Shown in pieces: positions 36,713 to 50,144 of a DNA stretch of 64,000 nt. The stretch's first letter is position 1; the number at the start of each line of letters is the position of its first letter. The notes under the pieces were generated by a model, which was not told where the DNA came from, did not search any database, and saw nothing but the letters and a program-made list of their open reading frames with translations. The DNA comes from Homalodisca vitripennis. Lineage: Eukaryota; Arthropoda; Insecta; Hemiptera; Cicadellidae. Location: assembly GCF_021130785.1 (NCBI RefSeq), contig NC_060214.1:2073001-2137000 (forward strand), given 5' to 3'. The position numbers were made by a program, and so were the translations under genes.

Positions 36713-38239
36713 GAGAGATTCGAACCTGTAAATTTAAATTAGATTTTTAAATAATAGCATAGATAATGACGTGTTGATAATTAAATTAAAACTATTCTTA
36801 TTATTATTTTAAATGTATCAAATTAAAAAAAAAGTTGTATAGTTATAGCTCATTTATGTAATTTTAATAAAATGATAAGAATTATTCATACTTTACTTCA
36901 GGCTAGAAATATGAAACTAAAGTGTACAGTGAATTTGTAATTATACCTGACTAATTCTGACAAAAACTTACTTGTTTCAGCTATAGATGGATAGAACTGA
37001 AAATGGGTTAAAATTTTTATTTCTTTTTTACAATGTCAAAATGTAAATGGATAAGGAGTGATAGTATGAATATAAGAGAGGATTGATAGAAAGAACACAA
37101 TACTGGATTCATTATAAGTGTTGGAGCAAAGATCCTCTGGTCGTGACGATTGGGAGAGAGAAGCCTGGGATATTCCACGTGATCCGTGCAAATTCCTAGA
37201 AATTTGGCGCGCCTAGTTTACAGACTTTCTCCTTGCTCTTTTCAATAAAAAAGAGATTCTCGTCACGGGGGAATAGGTTGACTTTATTCAGGATTTTATT
37301 ACAAACGATCAACCGATCATATCTGTGATGGAACGTTTACTGTAGTCAAAAAGCTTACAACAAGACTGGGCGATTTTAGTTCACGCAGGGTGGGATAAAT
37401 ACCTTTCTGCCGCTGTGATGCCACCCTCTCCTAGTACCCACACCCCTGCTCAGCAATCGCCCGCTTGCTCTGTCCCCTGACCTGACCACTGCCACAGGCT
37501 AACCTCACACCAAAACGCAAGCTCCCTGGATACGTCTATGGCTACGTTAGTCTGTTTAATTAATATTTTACTCTTGTATAGGCCTACACACAAATATACG
37601 AGTACAATATACTTATAGAATAGGTAAGTAGCTGCAGTGTAAACAAAATGGCATGAGCGAGACACGATCCACACAGCTGATAAAACAGAAACGATAAAAT
37701 GCTTGCCCCACTCCCCACCACAGGAGGGGCCCCTCCTGCTCGTGGCTCCTCAGATATTTACTTCTGCGCAGGTTTCTTTGCGAGCGGTTGATCTATAACA
37801 ATACGATATCATTTCAAGCAGTTGGGCTGCTGGTGACCGCATGTGAACCGGCCTCCACGTCACGGCAGTGGTGGGCGGCACCTTACTCTCAACTCTCGGT
37901 GAATAGATTATAGTAATTAGGGCAATAACAGTGCAGCACTTTGGATAATCCTTTTTCATCTACTGCTGAAAGTCGTTTGCCTGTCTCAAAAAAACAAAGT
38001 TGTGATTGACCTAAACAGTTAAAATGTGGAGATTTTAACTAACAAAAAAAAACACATGCCCTAAGACGTGTAATAGTTTTATACAACACGTGCCCTAACA
38101 CACCTAGTGTAATTATTATCCTGCACGATGGAAAGATGTATTATTGTTCTTGACACTAATTTTGGGTTAAAGCCTGCATGATTGGTTGAATGCAAAAATG
38201 TCCAATTTAGTTTAATGCAAATAATATGGTATTCTGTTT
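36713..38239. other. Non-coding, with a GC-richer unidentified stretch
   Basis: 37100-37960 is GC-richer (GGAGGGGCCCCTCCTGCTCG at 37724, GGCGCGCC at 37207) and may be a decayed LTR or MITE, but I see no paired ends and no convincing frame. Confidence 0.35.
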
Positions 38240-38379
38240 TTGGGATCTTCCCACTATAGTCGTACCATTGAAAAAATCATAGAATTGCTAATGCCCCAAA
38301 CAGATCATCATGCAAACCTCTTTTCAAAATTAAACATCCTTCCACTCTCATGCATCTATATCTATCAAAAACTATCATT

Positions 38380-38645
38380 TGTAAAAACAGAACCCTCTAA
38401 GTTTCCCCCAAAGTTTTCACGCCTAATCGCTCTAATTTACAAGACATAGACATAATATGATCCTCCCACTTCATAACACATCTTCTTACGAAAAAAAACA
38501 TTTCGCTATACAGGAAGAAAACTTAAAAATAAACTCCCAATAAACCTTTAAAAATGGACCATCAATGACAATCCTCAAGAGGAGGCTCCGTGAGTTCCTC
38601 ATGAATGGCATGTTCTACTCAGTAGACGAACTTCTTAGATGACGG
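38380..38645 (+). pseudogene. LINE ORF2 carboxy-terminal fragment
   Basis: Plus-strand fragments read IMILPLHNTSSYEKKHF, RKLKNKLPINL, and MTILKRRLREFLMNGMFYSV followed by DELLR: the RHxYxLxxP...YN-LP...FYSxxEL end of a non-LTR reverse transcriptase. Frames shift twice. Confidence 0.6.
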
Positions 38646-39017
38646 TGGTAGAGCTCTTGACTTTCCGGTGCATCAAATGTCATACCTGAAGTTTGTCAAA
38701 AACTGGTAAATATGCATAATCTGTTAAGTTACACATAAACGTAGAGCAATGGTGGTAAGGATTGATTCATTAAGAATGTTAAGTTCAGCTCCAATTCACC
38801 TTCCACTTAGTGCAGCGTCTGAAGTCTAACGCTGTGACAGATTTGACTCCTGGAATCTGGAATCAACATCCTTCTGAAGAGGTCCAAAACAGTCGGCGAC
38901 GTAGAAGCTCAAAACGAACTCTCTACATAGTTTCGACATCAGAGACACCTGGACTACAACAAATGTAGTCAAGATGAAGTGATGTTCTCATTGTCTCACC
39001 AGGCACACAATTGAGTG

Positions 39018-41850
39018 CAATCTCAATCTCAATCTTTTTATTGTCGTAGACATGTATTACATGTATGACAAAAGTCAGTAGTACATTATTAATAAATAAC
39101 ATATAAAAATACAATATTTGTATGAAAGTCAAGCTGGTAGGAACTAATTTTACATTAAATAATAAAAGAATACAAATGATTATTAAAATAGAGTTTAGGC
39201 TAGGAACTCCCCAAACCGAATAAAAACAACCCTCTAATAGGTATTCTTTTAGTTGTTTTTTAAACATTGTTTTTTCAGTTATATTTTTTAAATGACTAGG
39301 GAGCTTCCAAAAAAACCTAGCCCCTGAATTTTGAGGCAGTCCACCCGCCAGAGCCGAGCGATGTTGGGTTTGTCGCAGGTCTACTCGGGCTCGCGTGTTG
39401 TGGGCATGTATAGCAGCTCCATCTACTACATTTGCACAATGAAACCTGGCATAGATAATGGTCTCGTAAATATACAAAGATGGAAAGGTCAAAATGCTGT
39501 GCTCTTTAAATGCATTTTCTGCATGAACTTCTGCGAGATATGCAGCCACAACACGCACAATTCGTTTCTGTAATACGAAAACCCTTTTTAGTAAAGTACT
39601 GAGGGTGCCGAGCCCCAAACAAGAAGTCCATACCGCAACCGTGACTCTCTACCAAACCAAAGTATATTATTTTTAATAACTGAACATGGCGATATTTTGC
39701 AAAACTGGGAGATCAGGAAGGACGATGAAGACAAAGAGGCACACACAAAGTTTATGTGGGATCGCCAAGTCAAGTCATCGTCCACACTGAAGTCCCAAAT
39801 ATTTTACTGATAATTGGTGTTCTATTTTTTCTTCGTTTTATTTCAACACATGGAGGCTGAAGATGATTATTTTTTTTAAATTCTGTAAATTGTGTTTTTT
39901 TTTGAAATTAAGATGTAAATTCAGATTATTTAAAAATTGATAGGGCCTGTGATAAGACTACGTTACTGTTAATTTCGAGTTCTTCTGTACTGTAATTAGA
40001 AAATATGAAGGCAATATCATCAGCGTACATAACGGTATTTTCGTGGTTTATAGTGAGCACTAAAATTATTTATGTAAAGGTTAAACAAAATTGGTCCAAG
40101 TACTGATCCTTGGGGGACTCCAAATTTAATCTCAATCAGTTCCGAGCAGTGGTTATTGAGTTTGACAAATTGTTTTCGATCCCTTAGATACGACTCTAGC
40201 CACCTCAGTATCTCATTTGCAAAACCTAGGCGTTGCAAAACCCTCCATCAGTCTGTCATGACTGACACAGTCGAACGCCTTAGTCAGATCCATCATTTAC
40301 ACCAAGTGTCCGCTGTCTTCTCTCCAGTCCCGTGGACCACATGGGATATAAAAGTCGCCAATGCCTCACCAGTAGAGCGGCCTTGACAAAACCGAACTGC
40401 TTGTCTGTTAGAATATTATTTGTGAGCAAGTACGGTGATAATCTATTTAAAAAAATAAGTTCAAATACTTTACTTAGACTTGAAATTTGTGTAATTGGTC
40501 GGGTAACAGTCAAGAGACGTACTGTCCCTCCTTTGAATACAGGTATCACTAAACTAGTTTTTAGTAAAGATGGAAAAGTAGCTTGCTGGAAAGAAGAGCT
40601 TATTATATAACAGACAGGGGTTTACATATTGCATATGAACAAGCTTCAATAATCTATTGGATATGTCATCAGCTCCACTTGAATTCTTATTTTTTAACAT
40701 TTTTGATGGCAATTTACAACCTCAGCAGGGCTCACAGGATGTAAGAAGAAGGGATATTCCAATCTCGCCAAGACATGATCATTATTAAGTGGTGGTTCAG
40801 TTGATTTTTCATTTAAATTAGCTCCAATTGATACAAAATGGTTATTCAATATATTTACATACTTCCTGTTTATCTGATTCTATTCTGTCGTTGATACGTA
40901 CAGAAATGTTATTATTAGCATTGCTTACTATTGTACTTTTCCTTTATTAGCTTCCATGCATCCTTGCTTTTATTAGTTGATTGCGATAGTATGTTTTTTT
41001 AAATAGTTAGCTTTAGCCTGCTTAATTGTTTTAGAATATACGTTCTTGTACTTTTTATAATGAGCTTTATTCGCTTCACTGTTATCCAATTTTAAATTTT
41101 CATGTAATGTTTTCATTGTTTGACTTGACACTTTAATACCTGTTGTTACCCATCCTTTATCCTGGTTTCTTCGACCTTTGTGTATTTGTTTCTTAGGGCA
41201 AGCAAAATCAAGAGCATAATTAATAATACTTATGAAAGAATTAAACTGCTCATCTACTGGCTCGGTAACATCGATAGCGTCCCAAGTCTCCTGACTTAGT
41301 ATGAAGTTCAGAGTAGTCAAGTTACTGGATGTTAGACAGCGCCTAATACACGGAAACCGGTGCGGGCTCCTTCAGGAGGTTCATGGATATGGAGACTAGC
41401 TGAGCGAAATGGTCAGATAACCCAGTACCCAAGACATCAACACTTACATCTTCGTCGACTATGTCAGTCATGACCCAGTCCAGCAATGATTGGCGACCAG
41501 CAATAGGATCCACTCGAGTTGGGGAGTTAACTAGCTGTCTTAAGTTAGAGGAGGCAAGAAGGTCCTGCATCTCATCTCGCGCACTTGAACCAGCCAACCA
41601 ATCAATATTTATATCGCCAGTGATAACAGTGTTGGTTTTTATTGAAGAGTACAAATCTCTGAAAGAATTCTGCAGTTAGGCGTGTAAAATCTCTACAATT
41701 ACCACTTGGGGAGCGGTATACACCAAAAATGTCAATTTCTAGCGATTGTTCAAAGAAGAATTTAGCACCTGCAATTTCAAAATTCATTTCTTCGGCTAAG
41801 GAGTGCAGATCAAAGACTTTATGTTTAGTGGGTAGGAAGCTGAAGTGAAA
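39018..41850 (-). pseudogene. 5'-truncated APE-type LINE (endonuclease + reverse transcriptase)
   Basis: From 5' to 3' on the minus strand: endonuclease part (IFGVYRSPSGN at about 41720; TGDINIDWLAGSS at about 41615; GLSDHF at about 41410), a linker, RT fingers (SGADDISNRLL, VIPVFKGGTV at about 40545), FGVPQGSVLGPILFNLYINN (about 40100), the catalytic YADD at about 40024, thumb (LTWRSHINFVC, LRYGLLVWGS), and a carboxy terminus LTFPSLYIYE, HNTRARVDL, CFYSVWG. The 3' UTR ends in AATAAAAAGATTGAGATTGA at 39018-39043. Several frameshifts (near 40240-40300, 39790-39990, 41330 and 41650) inactivate it. It looks like a Jockey/CR1-group element; the clade is uncertain. Confidence 0.82.
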
Positions 41851-44530
41851 ATATCAACGTTTTATACGAGATTCTTTATATATTATAAGAACAGTTTAAT
41901 CATTCACTCACGTAAGATTTTATTATGTGGATTATACAAGTTCTCTGGTGTCTTTTTCTTACGTAGTGTTTTACTGTCGTCTGCGGTGGGAATTATCTCC
42001 GCAGAGAATTCCCCATCAAACTTTTTAATTCACTGCCGGTACAGCTGAGGTGAGAGAACGATTATAATTTTAGGAAGGGATAAGAAAGCTTCCACTGTTT
42101 CTGCTTAACACTCAGTGATTTAAAATACTTAGCTATAAGAAAAGTATTTGAAATTTGAAGTCTAAATACAGGATAAGAGCACTTATGAAGGAAACAGGAT
42201 TTTCCGGACATTTGCCATCGTTCAGTGATACAAAAAGTCAGTAACACTACGTTTCGACATCTGCAGTCTGATCTCTTTTTCAGGTAAATAACAAAATTAG
42301 CAAATAATTACAAAATTGGTTAAAATAAACCAATCTTACCAGAGCGTTGTGATATGCGTAAGTCAGGAACCACAACCACCATGTTGTCTGTCAACTTCAC
42401 TAACTCTAAAACGTGTACTTTAAAAAACAAAATACAACACTAATTATTAAAACTGAACTACAGAATAAAGGTCATTCGCCGAAGAACCACCTATGACTGA
42501 CCAGGGCCAATAGTAAATAGCAAACGCAGAAACAAGATTTCGGCAAAAAAGGGGGAACAGGAGTGGGTCTTTTTTATTATTGGTTCATGCTAGATGAACT
42601 TCTTAAAACAATACTGTGACTCCGCATTGGGTTATTACAAATATATAATCTGTTTGAAACTTTTTGTTTTTCTTTTTAGTTAAATTTTCAGAACTTACTG
42701 GCAACCAAAGCGGCTCAATCTCGACTGATGGTTAACTGAATTGTTGATCTGCCAATTTAAAGTATGAAGCCTCGGTTAATTTCCTTTAAAAGAAATGAGG
42801 CTCTTGATGTATTATGTTGGCTTCATCCCAATTCATAAGATGGTCTTCGAACTAACAGTGGTGTGAAAATTTTGTCTTTTCTCTTAAATTCTTTCTCGCG
42901 TTTCTTTGTTTTCTTTTATCCTTACGTCCTTACTTAATGGCATTTTTTTGTTTCGCCTATGTATTTCCTATTGCAAATACACTTTATACTGTAAATACAG
43001 TTTTTGCAAACACGTGTGCCATTTTTTGCTTTTGTTTTACGAGACTTTGTCTACGAATACAACAAACAAAGCACGATACAATTACAATACAATTCAGTAC
43101 AATTACTAAATACAATTAACTTCCACGTTCCTGCCAGATCCACTAGACATTAGCGCCTCTTCGAGTCCGACCACGCTGGGACCATCTACCTTCGTTTTAG
43201 TCCCATTCCTCGACTCATGCGTTTCGAGATCTAGATTGGCTCCTCAGTAGAACTTATGGTTGCAGCATTGGGAGCGGTCTGGCGAACTGCTGCTGATGGA
43301 TGATGCCTGTTCTGTGATGTCTCATCTTTCAATGCGTGACTGTTATAATTTACTCTATTTCTGTTGTTAGCTTGACTATTTATTTTGTTGAGTTCTTTAC
43401 GTTGTCATCATTCATATATATTTATTCTTCGTTATATTTGTCTCATCGTTTATATCGTTAATGGTTTGCATTGTTAATGTTTTATAAATATTTTTTTGTT
43501 TTGTTAATACTTACACATTTTATTTTTGTGATTGCTTGTTTTCGTTGCTTGATTTTTTATATTGTTAATTTTTACTTTGTCAAATGTGTATTTAGTTTCT
43601 TGTTATTTGCTCGCATATCAAGTATTGTAGTTATTGCTTGCTTTCTTTTCATGGACTTTATTATATGAGTGTTAACCACTTATTGATTTATTAAGTATAT
43701 ATTAGTTAATAATGTTTTTAATCCTTGTTACACTCTCTTGGCCATCTTTTTTTATTTTTGTAATAGTGTAAAATGGTGTATGCCGTTGGTGAATAAATAA
43801 ATAGATAAAAGTATGTATTGTGTGTTTTAAACGCTGTTCTAATGTTGTACTTTATACCTACTCTTCTAATTTTCTCCTATAATTCCGGCACATAAGGGAT
43901 TGACAAAAACGAAAATATATTATTAATATGCAATGAAGGATACATAGTGTTATGTATATTGGCTCGTATCTATAGCTATTTAGTAGTTATGTACATTTAG
44001 AATTATCCAGGTATTTGCATATTAGGCGTACTATGTAGGATACCCCACTGAGCATCCGAACTGGCACTGTCAAGCGACATGACCCCGAATTACCGAATGT
44101 CAAAGCAGAAGTTAATAAAAATCACGCAACAGTAACAGGCGAAATGACCTTAGAGTACTTACGACTACAATTCCACACAAAACTACTTTTTCTAAACACA
44201 CAGTACTTTTCACCAAATAAATGCACTAAGTGCTTTTCTCTGTTTTTCGGCTCATCGCCGACTCCCTTCAAATAAGAATTTATCGCGAACAGTTCGAAAG
44301 AAAAAACTTTATATTTATTCTTTCTTTTTTTACAGTAATATATATAATATTTCTTTCCAAATATTACATTTAAAAATTTAATTACATTATATTTTAAAAT
44401 TTTACTACTAAAAGAGTAATTATTTAAATGACAATGATGTATGTATGTTACATAACTTTTGTAAAACGATTGTAAACACGTACATTCTTCTCTTAATTAC
44501 TCTTTTTTTTATTCTGTAACAAATAAGTAC

Positions 44531-44585
<55 letters not shown>

Positions 44586-44830
44586 TATAATATATATTTG
44601 AAGTGCATTAAAGTATTATATCTTTTTCAATAGGTTTGTTATAGTATCGTCATTTAATTTATATAATCTATTACAACTATAGTTATCAAACTAACGTTCA
44701 TGGATTTCATTTTCTATTTAATTGAATATACTGCAATGGTTTCACTCCTATCTCTCTGGTAGAACCCAATGTGTTGAGGTGGTGAATTCTTAATATATAA
44801 TAATAATTGTTAATTGTTAGATAATTTCTG
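41851..44830. other. No gene; possible old LINE 3' UTR and a (TA)n run
   Basis: 43140-43815 ends in TGGTGAATAAATAAATAGAT, like a LINE 3' tail, but no protein motif is clear. 42240-42300 (minus: AAAAAGAGATCAGACTGCAG, ATGTCGAAACG) resembles a motif common in insect retroelements that I cannot name. (TA)25 lies at 44533-44582. Confidence 0.35.
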
Positions 44831-44832
44831 AA

Positions 44833-45785
44833 TTGAATTCCTGCATTCAATTCTTTTCCGAAATCAACCTGAAAAGAAATAAATCAAAATCAAATTTCAT
44901 GAAATTTTTGCTAAGCAAAAGAGAATCTAAAACAAGACCTTCAGTGTTTGTGGATGATCTCTCGCTCGATGAAACGGAATCTACAAAATTCCTAGGAATG
45001 TTCCTAGATCGAGGACTAACCTGGGACGTTCACGTGGATCATGTCTGTGCCAAGGTTGCATCTGGCATCTTTGCCCTTCGCAATTTGGCAAAGCATTGCC
45101 CAATTACGGTATCGAAAATGGCCTATTATGGCTTAATTTATCCCCACTTGGGACATGGAATCAGACTTTGGGGCAGTTGTGCTCAGCACAAGCTGGAGCG
45201 AGTCTTCAGTCTCCAAAAAAAGCCGTAAGGGTAATTCTGAATTTAAAAACTAGAGAGTCGTGTAGAAACGCCTTCAGGGAGCTGGGATTTCTGACTCTGC
45301 CCTGTCTTTACGTTCTCGAGGTGATCCTCTACTCCGTGTCAAGGTGTGCTTTGGTTCGGGGAGGGGATGTTCACCAACACGGGACGAGAGGCAGGGACAA
45401 CTTTCGCGTCCAAACAGCATAGGACAAATGCGTTCGGAAACTTACCATCCCAAGTTGGTGTCAGATTGATCAGTAGTCTCCCTGAACACATCAGACAACA
45501 AAATGGAAATTAATTCAAAATTCAGTTGAAAACCCTTCTGTTTCGAAAGCATTTTACTCAGTTGGCGAGTTTATGATGGATCGCTGGGATGATTAAAACC
45601 AATCATTCTCAAAGACCATTAATATAACTAAATTTGCCGGGCCTGTAAATTGTGTGAAAGAGGCGTGAGTGATATAATGTGTGTCTGAATGGTCTATTGT
45701 CAGAACGAATGATCAGGTTAGGTAGGACGATTGTGATACAATGTGCGCATTTTCTGTTCGCAATAAAGTTTATTATTATTATTAT
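44833..45785 (+). pseudogene. LINE ORF2 3' part
   Basis: The plus frame reads FLGMFLDRGLTWDVHVDHVC, AYYGLIYPHLGHGIRLWGSC, then after a frameshift near 45225 AFRELGFLTLPCLYVLEVIL and GGDVHQHGTRGRDNFRVQ, then frame-broken remnants up to FYSVGEF-like sequence near 45560. The 3' tail is (TTA)5 at 45768-45785. It is homologous to the fragment at 14966-15545. Confidence 0.8.
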
Positions 45786-46408
45786 TCGGGCAAATCATGT
45801 TCTAGGTTCCTTCCTATAACCTCTAGCGTTCCCCAAGGCTCTAATATAGGTCCTCTTTTGTTTCTGCTATATGCAAATGATCTTAACACTCACTTAAAGG
45901 ATCACTTGGTGCATTACGCTGATGATACAAGTGTTGTTGTGCAAGCAAAGTAAAGAATAAGAATAAAGAATAAAGAATGATTTATTTATTCATTTTCTTA
46001 CAGGCTACATAAATACATCAATACATAACGGTAAATTAATATAATGGAGTTATAATTTCCTAAATCTTGCCAGGTCTGACTGCACCATTACAAAAGACTG
46101 GAAATAAAAAAATATTTCTTCAAAATACCTATAAGCTAAACTTATAGTTAAAATATAACCTACAACTAAATGCGCTTAGGCCTATATTTTACAATAAATG
46201 AGAAAATATAAGGCCTCCAAGGCTAAGCCTGTTTGGAGGTTCCTTATTATATTTTAACACATAAAAACATCAGCAAACAACTTAATTTAACAATTTAGAT
46301 CTCTCTTGAGGATATAAATTAATATATTATTTAATCAAAAACAAAATATAATAATAGTTGTAATCAACCTGCTTATTTGAGTTAGATTAGATTTTTTCAA
46401 ATTATTTG

Positions 46409-46473
<65 letters not shown>

Positions 46474-48163
46474 GCCGTGAGGTAAAAAACCAGTTACTAT
46501 GTCTGAATATATAAAACTGAATTTATATCCTCTAGTTCAAACAACCACCTTCGCAATTTTTAAAAAAAAAATACTAATTTGTTATTTGAGTTTTTTTATA
46601 TTGTTAGGTAATTTATTAAAAATCCACGGTGACATAAAAAATGAATGATTTAGTAAAAAAGTATTGTTTGGTTTTGGGACTCTTATATTTCCTGAATTTC
46701 TTAGTTTTAAGCTGTATTCATTTGCTTCTAAGTTGGTAGTATTTATCAAATCATAGTATTATTTTAATACTTTATATATAAATAACATCTTGATAGGGAA
46801 AATCTTAAGCTGATTAAATAATGGTCGTGAGTGTTCAAATCTATGACTGTGGGTTATTAATCTGACAAAGTGCTTTTGCTGCATAAGTAATAAGTTTAAA
46901 TTTGAGTCATACGCACTTCCCCAAAGAAATATGCCGTATTCAATTCGACTTTGTACAAGCGCAAAATATAACATTCTAAGTATTTTTAAATTGCAAATGT
47001 TTTTTAAAAAATAAAAAAATTCTTATAATATTATTGAGTTTTTTTGTAATGTTCGATATGTGAATTTTCCAATTAAATTCACTATCCATATGAATTCCCA
47101 AATATTTTATAATATCCGATTTTTGTATCGTTGAACAATCCATTGTTAAGCAATTATTGATTTGGCTTGATTTCAAAATACAGTCAGCACATCTATAGAA
47201 AAACGGGTTCAAATATAATGTTATTTTTTCTGAGACTGAAATTGACATATTTTGTTTTTTCCGTACTTAAAAGCATATGGTTCATTGTGAACCACCACTG
47301 AATTATTTCTAGATCTTTGCTCATAGCAACGTGGATATCAGTCCAGCTATCTTTAACATAGCTAAAGGCTGTATCATCAGCAAATGATGTTAGTGTTCCT
47401 TGAAATCTGGCATCGCATAGATCATTTATATATATATAATGAAAAGGATTGCTCCCAATACTGACCCTTGGGGCACGCCATATAAGATTTTACCCATTTC
47501 ACTATATGTGGAGTGCATTCTGACACACTGATACCTATCCCGTAAATAACTTTCAAACCAAGAATAAGCTATTCCTCGAATACCACACCTATAAAGTTTT
47601 TTTAATAAAATTGTATGATCTACAGTGTCAAATGCTTTTTTTATATCTAAGAATAAACCACTTATACATTTACTTGAATTTAGGCCATTGTATACATGTT
47701 TGGTAAAATTAAATAGAGCGCTTTCGGTATTCATATTTTCTCTGAAGCCAAATTGATTTTTACTAAAAAAATCGGTCTTATTTAAAAAATTAACAATTTT
47801 CTTTTTCATGAGTTTTTTCTTAGATTTTTGAGAAACAAGAAAGCAATGAGATTGGGCGATAGCTATTACACGTACTGCTTAGTCCACTCAAATACTTGAT
47901 GCTTCTCTACAGTCAGTATTACTGAATCTCAGTGTGTGGTTCGAAAGAAACAGTTTGTCTCTAAACGTTGATAAAACAAGCATGTTTTGTTTTGGACCAC
48001 ATAAAATTTCGACTAAAATCCTAAACTCTTCCGTTGTATATAATGGGGCTGCAGGGGTTGAATCTAACTCCTTTCGTTTCCTAGGGATGCACATAGATCC
48101 TGACTGTAATTGGAAAATTCACATTGCTCAGCTGTGTAGGAAACTAAACAGTTGCATTTTTTC
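45786..48163 (+). pseudogene. LINE RT fragment, interrupted by another LINE
   Basis: The first part (45786-45952) encodes SSVPQGSNIGPLLFLLYAND and HYADDTSVVVQAK, the RT catalytic core. The second part (47885-48163) resumes with ASLQSVLLNLSVWFERNSLS and FRFLGMHIDPDCNWKIHIAQ, which directly follows the core in such enzymes. The 1.9 kb between them is an antisense LINE. Both outer ends are truncated. Confidence 0.75.
45953..47882 (-). pseudogene. 5'-truncated LINE inserted in the RT of another LINE
   Basis: Minus frames read YRPISLLSCFSKI (about 47860), NQFGFRENMNTESALF, DIKKAFDTVDHTILLKKLY, ILYGVPQGSVLGAILFIIYI, then SFADDTAFSYVKDSW (catalytic FADD near 47380), KYLGIHMDSEFNWKIHISNI and ALVQSRIEYGIFLWGSAYDS. 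The 3' UTR has a (TA)n run at 46411-46471 and ends in (TTCTTTA)n at 45953-45980. Frames break near 47425, 47250 and 46975. No clear target duplication was found. Confidence 0.82.
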
Positions 48164-48779
48164 AAACAACCAAAACTATTGTTACGGCCCTGGATATCGT
48201 TGCGGGTGCGGTCGAGTACCAACTATCGATTATTCCTGTCTCCTGAGATAAATGAAGCGAACGTCACGCGATTGTCAAATGTTTCTGAAGAACAAGGTTG
48301 CTATGTTCTATGTGCTAATAATTAGATTGCTTAATTTTCTTTTAAAACATTTATCATGTTTTCAAAACAGCTCCTCGAGAGTTGTTATTTACAAAATGTT
48401 TAATAAAAAATGATATTGTAATTATTTTTAGACAGTTTTGTCATAATATTTTGTTTTTATGTTATATACCTATAGTGTAATTAATTTTGTCACAAAAAAC
48501 TGTTCAAAGTTGGCGGTGTTTACAAGTTCACATATTAAATGTAGCGACATTAAATCTTCAGTTTATATGCGAAAAACTTAATTAATAAAATATATTTAAC
48601 CGTTAGAAAGTAGAAAAGATTAAATTTAAAAGTTATGTTTGATGTAGGCCCTATAGAAAATGTTGCGAAATCTTTTGACTGAAACCACCAAATTCCAGTG
48701 TAAAAATGTTTTTGACTGTTTCGTTCGGTTATTTTCAGATTATATATTTTTTGTACTGTAAAGCGTATTGTGCAAAAGA

Positions 48780-49095
48780 CAAAATTGGTGGAACTTATGA
48801 GCTGACAGATAAGAGAGTGGAAGTTATGGGCTGACAGATAAGAGAGTGGAAGTTATGGGCTGACAGACAAAACAGTGGAAATTATGGCCTGACAAACAAG
48901 ACAGTGGAACTTATGTGCTGACAGACAAGACAGTGAAACTTATGCGCTGACAGACAAGACAGTAGAACTTATGTGCTGGCTGACAGACGAGACAGTGGAA
49001 CTTATGTGCTGACAGACAAGACAGTGGAACTTATGGACTGACAGAAAAGACAGTGGTGCTTATAGACTGACAGACATGACAGTGGAACTTATGGG
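48780..49095. repeat. 29-31-bp minisatellite
   Basis: About 10 units of GACAGACAAGACAGTGGAAC TTATGTGCT with variants (GATAAGAGAGTGGAAGTTAT at the left). Units abut, with no spacers. Confidence 0.9.
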
Positions 49096-50144
49096 CAGTA
49101 TGCAGCGGGATTTTGAAAATAAGAAAATCACAATCTATGGTTTTGTAATCCTATTTAAATTCCTCCTTTTGAGTTTAATTTTTATACATAAATCATCATC
49201 ATATGAATGCATAAGCTATAAAAAGAATTTAATGTGATTATGAATATCATAAAAAGAGAGAGAAAGATTATTAGCAAGCGGTTTATTTATGTACATAACC
49301 TTTCACAATAGCGCACGAACGCGTTTTAATTAAGTTGTTATAAAAATACAGTACTATAAACACGAGATAATCTATCCAGATAATCTCAAATACACCTTTC
49401 CTTTTTAAAAAGGAAACAAATATTGTAATTATTATTATATTTAAAGTTTTTGAATTAAAGTTAAAAAGAACGTTTATAAAGCTTCACCGAATTAACTTTT
49501 AACGGGTATTCAATACGCCTAAGTTTTTAAACATTATAATTGGCAAATCATACTCATTAATTTGCACAGTACAAAAACTCGTGAATCAAAACTTTTAAAT
49601 TGCAGCATAGACCTTATACATCAAGTAAAAATTATTAAAACACTTACCCATTGAAATAACCCTCTAACCCATTTATCAAATACACATATAAACATAAAAA
49701 TTACTTTCGAATAGAAGCTGTTTAAATTAAGTATTCGTTGAAGATTTTGAAAAGACAGTTCCTTATTAAGGGTTTACAAAGATAAAACTTCCTTCCTCTC
49801 TAAATACACTAGTTTTGTTATTTTACCAACATGGCATTTTATTCACGTCGTACTTAATTGTGTATGAGTATATTTTGTAAAAATTTCGCTGGAATTAGTC
49901 ACAATTTCTAAAATATAACATTAATACTGATTAATATTTTGGTCGAGTTAGAAAATTAATCTTAGAAGTAACCAAGTGTTTTGTTTGTATGAATCAATCC
50001 ATATAGGGATATGGACATTTCCTATCATTGTATATTACAAAAAAGTATAGCAATACGTCTAAAGCTTTGAAATCTAACATCTTCTTCAGGTGAATTTAAA
50101 ATGTGCCATAGGACTAATACTCATTTAAAGTAACGAACTAATAT
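49096..50144. other. AT-rich DNA, no feature seen
   Basis: No gene or repeat I can support. Confidence 0.4.

Noticed and set aside
48780..49095. CRISPR-like array of about 30-bp repeats
   Set aside because: Repeats are directly abutting without unique spacers and the DNA is eukaryotic; it is a minisatellite.
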